Made by a program: the position numbers and the translations under genes
In this document: positions 1-5,179 of the stretch, piece after piece
Layout of the letters: every line of letters starts with the position of its first letter
Numbering within the stretch: position 1 is the first letter of the stretch
Assembly: GCA_021372535.1 (NCBI GenBank)
Contig: JAJFUH010000169.1
Span: 1 to 5,182, forward strand
Length of the DNA: 5,182 nucleotides
DNA from: a bacterium
GTDB taxonomy: Bacteria > Latescibacterota > Latescibacteria > Latescibacterales > Latescibacteraceae
Direction of reading: 5' to 3'
The notes under the pieces: generated by a model
Told to the model about the DNA's origin: nothing
What the model saw: only the letters and a program-made list of their open reading frames with translations
The model's database searches: none

Positions 1-1
1 T

Positions 2-913
2 CATCAGGAGCGGCAGGAGGAGACATACATCCAGAAACGGTACCATGACGCCACGGAGTCATATAAACGGCTTAAACTGGAAGTGTCGCACCGGATGAAC
101 AAGGCCCGTCAGGCCGACAGAAAACGATCGAAACATGCTCTGAGCGCACGGGACAGCGATGCCCGAAACAAGAAAAACATGGCCCGTCTGTCCGGAAAGG
201 ATGCCACCGCGGGCAAACTGCTCAACCAGATTAAAACCCGCGCCGAAAGAGCGCAGAAAATCCGAAAAGATATCACCGTAAAAAAAACCTTTCGTCTCGG
301 TATCGGGCTCGAAACTTCCACCTCTGCACGGGATGTGCTGTTCAGGCTTCCGAAAGGTTCGATTCCGCTGGGGGGAAGCAGGCGCCTGTTTTACCCCGAC
401 CTCGTCATGCTTCCCGATGAGCGCATAGCGCTGACAGGTTCGAACGGTCTCGGTAAGAGCACGCTCGTGCGGTATATTATGGGCATCCTGAATATCCCCG
501 GAGAGCGTGTTCTCTCTATCCCCCAGGAAATACCGGCCGGGGAATCGGAAAAGATCATACTTCGAGCCAGAAACCTCCCGGAAGACAGGCTCGGGCAGGT
601 CATGACCGTCGTGAGCAGGCTGGGGTCACGGCCCGGGCGGCTCCTTGAAAGCACTGAACCGAGTCCTGGCGAGCTCCGCAAGCTTCTGCTCGGCATGGGG
701 ATTGCCGATGCCCCGGAACTCATAATCATGGACGAACCGACCAATCATATGGATATCCCCTCGATTCTCTGTATCGAGGAAGCCCTCGATTCTTGCCGGT
801 GCGGCCTTCTTCTGGTCAGCCATGACAGACGGTTTCTCGGGAGGCTGACACGGACATGCTGGCATATCTCCATGATTCCCGGAGGCGCGGAGGTGCGGAT
901 TACCGATTTATAG
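2..913 (+). CDS. ABC-F family ATPase, C-terminal part (5' end outside window)
   Basis: The frame is open from the left edge and ends at TAG 911-913, giving 304 visible residues. They cover the end of the inter-domain linker and the second ATP-binding cassette of a soluble ABC-F protein. A very Lys/Arg-rich, helical linker comes first (visible residues about 1-95, including ARLSGKDATAGKLL). Then come Walker A GSNGLGKST (about 146-154), a Q-loop glutamine in LSIPQEI, a variant signature PSPGELRKLL in place of LSGGQ, Walker B LIIMDEPTNHMD (about 240-251) and the switch histidine in LLLVSHDRRFL. DEPTNHMD is typical of ABC-F proteins. No membrane segment is seen. ABC-F proteins generally act on the ribosome, as translation factors or in antibiotic protection. 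Which role applies here cannot be told; the SPGEL signature and long basic linker suggest a subgroup without a familiar gene name. A GTG at 83 lies in frame but inside the linker, so it is not the start. No clear terminator follows. Confidence 0.93.
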   Translation, partial: HQERQEETYIQKRYHDATESYKRLKLEVSHRMNKARQADRKRSKHALSARDSDARNKKNMARLSGKDATAGKLLNQIKTRAERAQKIRKDITVKKTFRLGIGLETSTSARDVLFRLPKGSIPLGGSRRLFYPDLVMLPDERIALTGSNGLGKSTLVRYIMGILNIPGERVLSIPQEIPAGESEKIILRARNLPEDRLGQVMTVVSRLGSRPGRLLESTEPSPGELRKLLLGMGIADAPELIIMDEPTNHMDIPSILCIEEALDSCRCGLLLVSHDRRFLGRLTRTCWHISMIPGGAEVRITDL

Positions 914-951
914 ACGGTAAAGAGTACATCTGAAAAGGTGACGAACAGGAT

Positions 952-970
952 TTATTGCTCCGGTGGTTAA
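952..970 (+). repeat. 19-bp direct repeat, copy 1
   Basis: The sequence ttattgctccggtggttaa is identical to positions 1529-1547. Both copies are preceded by a 'ggatt' word, so the true shared module may be a few bases longer. The function is unknown; it is one piece of the repeat mosaic in this gap. Confidence 0.8.
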
Positions 971-1049
971 TCCGGTCTGTTCACAAATATGGATGGAACA
1001 CCGATTTTCGCGGATTTGAGTTCCATATAGTACCGATGTAATATTGTAG

Positions 1050-1069
1050 GGGTAATTCATGAATTACCC
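1050..1069. repeat. Perfect 20-bp palindrome in an 'attgtagggg' element
   Basis: gggtaattca followed directly by tgaattaccc is an exact palindrome. It follows 'attgta' (1043-1048 reads 'attgta'), the same lead-in as the hairpin element at 1598-1624, so the two look like members of one repeat family. No T-run follows, so it does not look like a terminator. Confidence 0.7.
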
Positions 1070-1181
1070 TGCTTTATGGTTAAGTGTATTCATGCATAAT
1101 ACGTGATAATTACCTGTTTAACAATATGTTACATGATTTTAATGCTATTGTGCCGGACACTATTGAACCTTAGACATATGG

Positions 1182-1210
1182 GCTCCTCTAATAATACCTT
1201 ATAGGGGAGC
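1182..1210. repeat. Imperfect inverted repeat (9-bp stem)
   Basis: gctcctcta (1182-1190) pairs with taggggagc (1202-1210), with one G-T pair and an 11-base AT-rich loop. A further weak A6/T6 inverted repeat lies at 1218-1235. The first U-rich tract begins about 20 bases after the stem, so this is at best a poor terminator for the ABC-F transcript. Confidence 0.45.
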
Positions 1211-1236
1211 GAATTATAAAAAAGTTACGTTTTTTC

Positions 1237-1386
1237 TCAAAGCTCCCTTCCGTCACTTCGTGACACCTTCCCCCGTTCCGAGGGCAGGTAACTACCGGAG
1301 TTGCAACGACTTCCCTTGCCCCCTTCAGGGGGACACGAAGCGAAGCGCAGAGCCGCGAAGCGAAAGGGATTGAGGGTTAGGGGGCT
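1237..1386. repeat. GC-rich hairpin-containing intergenic element
   Basis: This block differs in base composition from the AT-richer DNA on both sides. It contains perfect small hairpins GTCAC-TTC-GTGAC (1252-1264) and CCCCC-TTCA-GGGGG (1319-1332), a run of 'gcgaagcg'-like words at 1337-1363, and ends in 'gggattgagggttaggggg'. It looks like one copy of a dispersed palindromic repeat, but no second copy lies in the window, so its boundaries are estimated from composition. Confidence 0.45.
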
Positions 1387-1451
1387 GTTGTATAAACCAG
1401 AATGATTTTTAAAATTTTACAAGATAAATAGAGATACCCATATATATAAAC

Positions 1452-1531
1452 AAATCCGCCTAAATCTGCCCGATCCGCGTAAATCCGCGTTCTATTATCA
1501 CGTATGTGTCATGTATGAATGGATCGGATTA
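1452..1531 (+). repeat. 80-bp direct repeat, copy 1
   Basis: It matches 1635-1714 at 77 of 80 positions; the differences are at 1460, 1466 and 1501. It starts with tandem near-copies of 'aaatccgcgt' and ends with 'gaatggatcggatta'. After 1531 the two copies diverge: this one runs into the 19-bp module. The function is unknown. Confidence 0.9.
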
Positions 1532-1547
1532 TTGCTCCGGTGGTTAA
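1529..1547 (+). repeat. 19-bp direct repeat, copy 2
   Basis: Identical to 952-970. Here it is joined directly to the end of the first 80-bp repeat copy, whereas the second 80-bp copy is followed by 'aacaggattt' instead. This shows that the modules recombine in different orders. Confidence 0.8.
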
Positions 1548-1597
1548 ACAGTGACATTTACAGACGTCATGACGAAATAATTGTTCGTGTTTTTTTA

Positions 1598-1624
1598 TTG
1601 TAGGGGCAACCCCCCGTGGTTGCC
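1598..1624. repeat. 'attgtagggg' hairpin element
   Basis: After the lead-in attgtagggg, ggcaacc (1605-1611) pairs perfectly with ggttgcc (1618-1624) around the loop ccccgt. It shares lead-in and architecture with the palindrome at 1043-1069 although the stem sequence differs, as expected for a repeat family under compensatory change. Confidence 0.7.
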
Positions 1625-1634
1625 AACTGTGAAA

Positions 1635-1714
1635 AAATCCGCGTAAATCCGCCCGATCCGCGTAAATCCGCGTTCTATTATCATGTATGTGTCATGTATG
1701 AATGGATCGGATTA
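1635..1714 (+). repeat. 80-bp direct repeat, copy 2
   Basis: Second copy of the 1452-1531 repeat, offset by 183 bases, with three mismatches. It lies directly upstream (in + coordinates) of the trpS terminator. The unit between the copies includes the hairpin element at 1598-1624. Confidence 0.9.
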
Positions 1715-1734
1715 ACAGGATTTTCCGGCGCCAC

Positions 1735-1775
1735 AAAAAAATAAACCTGCCCTTTATCAGAGAGCAGGTTTATTT
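1735..1775 (-). terminator. Rho-independent terminator of trpS
   Basis: Read on the minus strand, aaataaacctgc (from 1775) pairs perfectly over 12 bp with gcaggtttattt (ending 1739) around a 13-base loop. The 3' arm runs into seven T's, seen as A's at 1735-1741 on the plus strand. It lies about 40 bases beyond the trpS stop. The plus-strand reading lacks a good T-run, so it mainly serves trpS. Confidence 0.88.
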
Positions 1776-1815
1776 CCATATCGGTTAATGCCGTGGTCAA
1801 CGATGTAAACGGCAA

Positions 1816-2790
1816 TTAATCCCTTAAATAGAGCGATCCCACCTTCTTTCGAACCTTGCGGATTGTCCTCATGGCATGGCTGCGGGCTTTTTCGGCGCCC
1901 TCACGGAGAATTTTACCGACTTCTGCCTGATTCTTCACAAGTTCTTCACGTCGTTCACGGTAGGGTGTGAAGTGATTCCAGATAAGCTCCACGAGCTCTT
2001 TTTTAACTTCGCCATATCCTATACCGCCCTTTCGATAGCGATCGGCGGTATCTTTCACCGCTTCAGGCGGGGCAAAAAGCCTGTAAAGCGCAAAAACGTT
2101 GCATGTTTCGGGATTTTTAGGCGCTTCCACTGGAGTCGAATCGGTGACAATGGACATGACTTTCTTTTTCAGCTCGTTCCTGTCGGTGAAAATATCGATG
2201 GTATTACCATATGATTTGCTCATTTTCTGGCCATCGATTCCGGGAACAGTCGCCACATTATCATCGATGTCCGCCTCGGGGATAACAAAGGTATCGCCAT
2301 AGGTGTTATTGAATTTTATGGCTATGTCACGGGTAATTTCGAGATGCTGCTTCTGATCCTTTCCTACCGGCACACGGTCTGACTGATAGAGCAGGATATC
2401 CGCGGCCATGAGCACGGGATAGAACAGGAGACCGGCATTCGGCGGTATTCCCTTGGCAATTTTATCCTTATATGAGTGACTTCGCTCAAGGAGTCCCACC
2501 GGGGGCATATTGGAAAGATACCAGGTGAGCTCGATTACCTCGGCTACATCGGACTGTACCCAGAATACCGATTTTTCGGGATCGAGGCCGAGGGCGAGAA
2601 AATTGGTTGCGGCTTCCATGGTTCCCCGGGCAAGCTGTTTGCCGTCGAAGACCGATGTAAGGGCATGTAAATTTGCAATAAAAACAAACAGCTCGCTTCT
2701 ATCCTGATATTCGATCATTTTCTTCATCATTCCAAAATAATTACCCAGATGCAGCGAACCCGAGGGTTGTATACCCGACAGCACTCTCAT
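1816..2790 (-). CDS. trpS: Tryptophanyl-tRNA synthetase
   Basis: TrpS is a cytosolic class Ic aminoacyl-tRNA synthetase, active as a dimer, that joins tryptophan to tRNA-Trp using ATP. From the chosen start it has 324 residues, normal for bacterial TrpS. The Rossmann catalytic core shows SGIQPSGSLHLGNYFG near the N-terminus, with HLGN (14-17) as the HIGH motif, PVGKDQKQHLEITRDIA in mid-domain, and GQKMSKSYGN holding the KMSKS loop (189-193). The C-terminal part is the helical anticodon-binding region. The frame stays open to another ATG at 2820 (334 residues), with a further in-frame ATG at 2805. I prefer the ATG at 2790 because GGAG lies 9 bases before it and homologues usually start just before the SGIQPSG motif. 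The gene is transcribed alone, with its own promoter and terminator, and diverges from the HU gene. Nothing looks degraded. Confidence 0.97.
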   Translation of the reverse strand: MRVLSGIQPSGSLHLGNYFGMMKKMIEYQDRSELFVFIANLHALTSVFDGKQLARGTMEAATNFLALGLDPEKSVFWVQSDVAEVIELTWYLSNMPPVGLLERSHSYKDKIAKGIPPNAGLLFYPVLMAADILLYQSDRVPVGKDQKQHLEITRDIAIKFNNTYGDTFVIPEADIDDNVATVPGIDGQKMSKSYGNTIDIFTDRNELKKKVMSIVTDSTPVEAPKNPETCNVFALYRLFAPPEAVKDTADRYRKGGIGYGEVKKELVELIWNHFTPYRERREELVKNQAEVGKILREGAEKARSHAMRTIRKVRKKVGSLYLRD

Positions 2791-2799
2791 AGACCTGTT

Positions 2800-2803
2800 C
2801 TCC
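2800..2803 (-). promoter_or_regulatory. Ribosome binding site deciding the trpS start
   Basis: On the minus strand GGAG lies 9 bases before the ATG at 2790. The upstream in-frame ATGs at 2820 and 2805 have no comparable purine-rich site at a normal distance. This favours the 324-residue form. Confidence 0.6.
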
Positions 2804-2847
2804 ATAAAATATGTTTCCATAGAATGAGTATCTTCAGCAAGGAGATA

Positions 2848-2876
2848 ATTTTACATAAATAATACGTTTTTCACAA
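2848..2876 (-). promoter_or_regulatory. Probable sigma-70 type promoter of trpS
   Basis: On the minus strand TTGTGA (2876-2871) and TAAAAT (2853-2848) are separated by exactly 17 bases: four of six and five of six matches to the consensus. Transcription would start near 2841, leaving a leader of about 50 bases before ATG 2790, too short for a T-box or similar riboswitch. A second TGATATAAT word at 2933-2925 could be another -10 element, but I see no well-spaced -35 for it. Confidence 0.55.
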
Positions 2877-3055
2877 GAATAAATTTATATGCCAGAACCT
2901 TTGTTTTTTAATTACTGAACATAAATTATATCACAGCATCGCAATAATCAGCCAATCTTCCATGGTGTTCAATATAATATAACATACTGTTATTATTAAT
3001 AATATGAATTTTTTGATATAACAGCACCGTATCTTATTGTTTATGATTTTTTTAC

Positions 3056-3084
3056 TTGACATATTGCATAATTAGTATTAATTT
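3056..3084 (+). promoter_or_regulatory. Probable promoter of the HU-family gene
   Basis: A perfect -35 hexamer TTGACA (3056-3061) is followed after 17 bases by TAATTT (3079-3084), which keeps only T1, A2 and T6 of the -10 consensus. The start would be near 3091, giving a leader of about 160 bases. The weak -10 lowers confidence. Confidence 0.5.
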
Positions 3085-3149
3085 AACTTACATAGAATGA
3101 GTTATTTACGGTAGAGTGCTATTTTTTGTCCCTTTGTTCTGACAGTAAT

Positions 3150-3170
3150 GGCCACGTGATGGCCTTTTAT
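3150..3170 (+). promoter_or_regulatory. Hairpin with T-rich tail in the HU-gene leader
   Basis: GGCCA (3150-3154) pairs with TGGCC (3160-3164) around CGTGA and is followed by ttttat. It sits inside the predicted 5' leader, about 90 bases before the start codon. It resembles a weak terminator or attenuator, but a 5-bp stem is marginal. Confidence 0.3.
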
Positions 3171-3241
3171 TTGTCCACACTTTCAGTAATAATAAATGGT
3201 ACAGGCGCGTATAACGCAATGAACCCAATACAGGCCCCCTC

Positions 3242-3247
3242 AGGAGG
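3242..3247 (+). promoter_or_regulatory. Ribosome binding site of the HU-family gene
   Basis: A full AGGAGG lies 5 bases before ATG 3253. This is a strong site, in keeping with an abundant nucleoid protein, and fixes the start. Confidence 0.85.
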
Positions 3248-3252
3248 ACTAC

Positions 3253-3558
3253 ATGACTACAACGAAAAAAGATTTAGCCGCCGATGTCGCACAGGAAACA
3301 GGGTGCAAAAAAAGCCTGGCAGCCAAAATGGTTGACAGTGTATTCGCCTCCATGCGCACAAGCCTTATCAGCGGTGACAGGATCGAAATCAGAGGCTTCG
3401 GAGTTTTCCAGGTCAAGGACACCAAACCCAAACCGGCTGCCCGTAATCCAAGAACCGGCGAAATCATCTATGTTCCCGCCAGACGTAAAACACATTTCAA
3501 GCCGGGTAAACTCCTGAAAGAAGCTCTCCATAAACCATTGAGAAGGAAACAACCATAG
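3253..3558 (+). CDS. HU/IHF-family DNA-binding protein
   Basis: This 101-residue protein is a small histone-like factor that acts as a dimer and bends DNA in the nucleoid. The N-terminal helical part (1-40, MTTTKKDLAADVAQETGCKK onward) forms the dimer core. It is followed by the RGFGVF turn (47-52) and the flexible arm with RNPRTGE (64-70), whose proline at the arm tip normally inserts between DNA bases. PARRKTHFKPGKLLKEAL (75-92) is the typical C-terminal strand and helix. A short basic tail, KPLRRKQP, extends slightly beyond the usual 90-95 residues. The start is fixed by AGGAGG 5 bases upstream. The gene is alone in its transcription unit, with its own promoter and a strong terminator. HU and IHF subunits cannot be told apart safely from this sequence, so no symbol is given. 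Confidence 0.96.
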   Translation: MTTTKKDLAADVAQETGCKKSLAAKMVDSVFASMRTSLISGDRIEIRGFGVFQVKDTKPKPAARNPRTGEIIYVPARRKTHFKPGKLLKEALHKPLRRKQP

Positions 3559-3583
3559 AATCTTGGGTATCAGCATCCCTGAA

Positions 3584-3624
3584 AAAAATCAAACGCACGT
3601 CTCCCCCGACGTGCGTTTTTATTT
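3584..3624. terminator. Bidirectional terminator between the HU-family gene and aroC
   Basis: AAACGCACGTC (3591-3601) pairs perfectly with GACGTGCGTTT (3608-3618) around tccccc. On the plus strand it is followed by TTTTTATTTATT; on the minus strand the stem is followed by GATTTTTTTC. It can therefore end both the HU transcript and the convergent aroC transcript. It begins about 25 bases after the HU stop and lies about 20 bases from the aroC stop. Confidence 0.92.
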
Positions 3625-3644
3625 ATTCAAAACGGTGTTCACCG

Positions 3645-4772
3645 TCATCCGTCAATCCATTTGTTCTCGTAATGCTGCATACTTTTCCATGCGTTCCACA
3701 TGAAGAGATGATCGAGAATGACACACCGCACCATGGCTTCAATAACCGGATAAATCCGCGGCAGAAGCGTTGCGTCCCTTCTTGTGATCGCCGAAAGCAC
3801 CGTGTTTTCCATGGTCTGCATGTTTACCGAGTTCTGGTCGATGGATATCGTGGGAGTGGCTTTTACCGCGACTCTGAGAACGATATCCTGGCCGGTGGAT
3901 ATTCCGCCGAGAATACCCCCCTGATGGTTGGTTCTGAAATGAACCTTCCCGCCTTCCGCATATGGCTCGTCATTCCACTCATGACCGGTCATTTTCGCCG
4001 CCTTGAAACCGGCGCCGATTTCGAGACCTTTTATGGCGCCGATAGACATTACTGCCTTGGCAAGGTCTGCGGACAGTTTGTCGAAAACCGGTTCGCCAAG
4101 CCCGGCAGGCACTCCCCTGATTATGACTTCCGTGACTCCGCCCGCGGTATCTCCCGCCTTACGGACTTTCAGAACATCCTCGATCATGAGTTTCGCCGTT
4201 TCGAGATCGGGGCAGTTGATTTCGTTCTTACGGTAATTTGCTTTTATCTCCTCGAATGTCATGTCACGGGCCACGATGCCATGGCTTTCTTTTGTGTAGG
4301 CAAGAACCTCGATATGCTCCTGTTCGAGGATGTATTTCGCCACAGCCCCGCCGGCGACTCTTCCCACTGTCTCCCGTCCCGATGCCCGTCCGGCGCCGCA
4401 CCAGTCGGCATAGTCGCCGTATTTGACGAAAAAGGTATACTCGGCATGACCCGGTCTGATAATGTCCTTGACCTCGCGGTACTGATCGACATGGATTTGC
4501 TGGGTATCGACATTATATATAATCAGACCTACCGGAGCGCCCGTTGTCTTTCCTTCGAGCATACCGGCGAATATCTGTACGACATCCGTTTCTTTTCTCG
4601 GTGAATCCAGAGCGCTCTGGCCGGGCTTGCGCTTGTTCAGCTCCTCCTGGATATACGCCTCGGTCAGGGCAAGCCCCGCTGGCACGCCATCCACAATGAC
4701 CGCCAGCCCTTTCCCGTAGGATTCTCCGCATGTCGTGATTCTGAACATTCGTCCGAAAGTGTTACCCAGCAT
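3645..4772 (-). CDS. aroC: Chorismate synthase
   Basis: AroC catalyses the last step of the shikimate pathway, turning 5-enolpyruvylshikimate-3-phosphate into chorismate with reduced FMN; the family works as a cytosolic tetramer. At 375 residues the length is normal. The sequence opens with GNTFGRMFRITTCGESYG, followed by NKRKPGQSALDSPRKE (46-61), IRPGHAEYTFFVKYGD (105-120, including the conserved catalytic His109), GRASGRETVGRVAGGAVAK (128-146), NHQGGILGGISTGQDI (282-297) and RRDATLLPRIYPVIEAM (331-347). Two sites differ from the usual signatures. The first motif is normally GESHG but has Tyr19 in place of the histidine, and the C-terminal RHD motif reads RRD. All other core motifs are intact and there is no frameshift, so it is probably a functional divergent member. 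GGAGG 4 bases before the ATG at 4772 fixes the start. The gene converges on the HU gene and shares its terminator. Confidence 0.95.
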   Translation of the reverse strand: MLGNTFGRMFRITTCGESYGKGLAVIVDGVPAGLALTEAYIQEELNKRKPGQSALDSPRKETDVVQIFAGMLEGKTTGAPVGLIIYNVDTQQIHVDQYREVKDIIRPGHAEYTFFVKYGDYADWCGAGRASGRETVGRVAGGAVAKYILEQEHIEVLAYTKESHGIVARDMTFEEIKANYRKNEINCPDLETAKLMIEDVLKVRKAGDTAGGVTEVIIRGVPAGLGEPVFDKLSADLAKAVMSIGAIKGLEIGAGFKAAKMTGHEWNDEPYAEGGKVHFRTNHQGGILGGISTGQDIVLRVAVKATPTISIDQNSVNMQTMENTVLSAITRRDATLLPRIYPVIEAMVRCVILDHLFMWNAWKSMQHYENKWIDG

Positions 4773-4776
4773 AATA

Positions 4777-4781
4777 CCTCC
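4777..4781 (-). promoter_or_regulatory. Ribosome binding site of aroC
   Basis: On the minus strand GGAGG lies 4 bases before ATG 4772. It supports this start over the in-frame ATG at codon 9. Confidence 0.8.
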
Positions 4782-4860
4782 AATCTCTGGTTTAATATTG
4801 GTTTACATATATATTATTTGAATTGTTTTGGTTTCGTGTTCACATCTGCTGAATTCATGT
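4782..4860 (-). promoter_or_regulatory. Probable aroC promoter region
   Basis: This AT-rich stretch precedes aroC and contains TAATATATAT-like words on the minus strand (about 4820-4811) that could serve as a -10 element. I find no well-spaced -35 hexamer, so the exact promoter is uncertain. Confidence 0.3.
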
Positions 4861-4885
4861 CAAGGCTCGTCCGAAGGACGACTTG
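4861..4885. repeat. Strong hairpin upstream of aroC
   Basis: TCGTCC (4867-4872) pairs perfectly with GGACGA (4876-4881) around GAA. The stem extends through CAAG (4861-4864) and CTTG (4882-4885) with a two-base bulge, gc. No T-run follows on either strand, so it is not a standard terminator. Its location 90-115 bases before the aroC start would fit a leader structure or a transcription-factor site. Confidence 0.55.
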
Positions 4886-4897
4886 TCTTACTGGTGA

Positions 4898-5018
4898 CCT
4901 CCCAAAATCCACGATTACTTTTTTTTATTAACACCCTTTGGAGTTTCTGTTTTTTCAACCCCATTGAAAAGCCCCCCGGTCACAACCGGTTTTCGGAAAA
5001 AGAATGGGTGCTGTCCGG
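4898..5018. repeat. Structured intergenic repeat, copy 1
   Basis: It starts with a word shared with copy 2 (cctcccaaaatccacgat, 17 of 18 matches to 5036-5053) and ends with a 67-bp core (4951-5017) that differs from copy 2 at one base. The unit can fold into a branched structure: CACCC (4932-4936) with GGGTG (5006-5010) closes two hairpins, TTTTCAA/TTGAAAA (4952-4970) and CCGGT/ACCGG (4976-4989). No protein frame is convincing. The direction and function are unknown. Confidence 0.75.
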
Positions 5019-5035
5019 AACAACTTCACCTGGCC

Positions 5036-5179
5036 CCTCCAAAAATCCACGATGACTATTTTATTGTAATTAATTGATTATAAACAGCATAACACCCTTT
5101 TGAGCTTCCGATTTTTCAACCCCATTGAAAAGCCCCGCGGTCACAACCGGTTTTCGGAAAAAGAATGGGTGCTGTCCGA
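5036..5179. repeat. Structured intergenic repeat, copy 2
   Basis: It is offset 161 bases from copy 1 across the core (5112-5178) and carries about 25 extra AT-rich bases in its 5' part. The same two hairpins and the CACCC/GGGTG closing stem (5093-5097 with 5167-5171) can form. Here the outer stem can extend through ACAG (5084-5087) with CTGT (5172-5175). The single core mismatch (G at 5137) removes the outermost pair of the second hairpin. The element may continue past the window edge. Confidence 0.75.

Larger units (their letters stand above)
914..1738. other. Gene-free, repeat-rich intergenic region
   Basis: This stretch separates the ABC-F gene from trpS, which converges on it. I see no convincing coding frame, tRNA or rRNA. 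It is a patchwork of short repeat modules: a 19-bp module repeated at 952-970 and 1529-1547, an 80-bp direct repeat at 1452-1531 and 1635-1714, two 'attgtagggg' hairpin elements near 1044 and 1598, a hairpin at 1182-1210, and a GC-rich hairpin-containing block at about 1237-1386. The word aacaggattt occurs at 944-953 and 1714-1723. The pattern looks like accumulated dispersed intergenic repeats rather than a decayed gene. Confidence 0.8.
2821..3125. other. AT-rich divergent promoter region between trpS and the HU gene
   Basis: No gene is seen here. The stretch is far richer in A and T than the coding regions and holds candidate promoters for both flanking genes plus a perfect 14-bp AT palindrome, tattattaataata, at 2991-3004. 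Such DNA is prone to bending and could bind nucleoid proteins such as the HU-family product encoded next door; that is inference only. Confidence 0.6.

Noticed and set aside
1050-1069. Terminator of the ABC-F gene
   Set aside because: The palindrome is perfect but AT-rich in the middle and is followed by tgctttatgg rather than a T-run.
914-1815. Decayed gene or insertion sequence in the long gap
   Set aside because: No extended protein similarity is recognisable in any frame, and there is no transposase remnant or paired terminal inverted repeat; short repeat modules explain the content better.
2791-2930. T-box or tryptophan-responsive leader for trpS
   Set aside because: The best promoter leaves only about 50 bases of leader, and no T-box sequence, terminator hairpin or Trp-rich leader peptide is seen.
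3126-3335. Small frame overlapping the HU-gene leader and start
   Set aside because: It starts at TTG with no ribosome binding site and overlaps the well-supported HU-family gene in another frame.
3672-4604. Long plus-strand open frame of 310 codons opposite aroC
   Set aside because: It lies wholly antisense to a clear chorismate synthase and its translation shows no recognisable domain; it is a shadow of aroC codon use.
4828-5055. 75-codon plus-strand frame upstream of aroC
   Set aside because: It runs through the structured repeat and its hairpins, has no ribosome binding site, and the second repeat copy does not preserve the frame.
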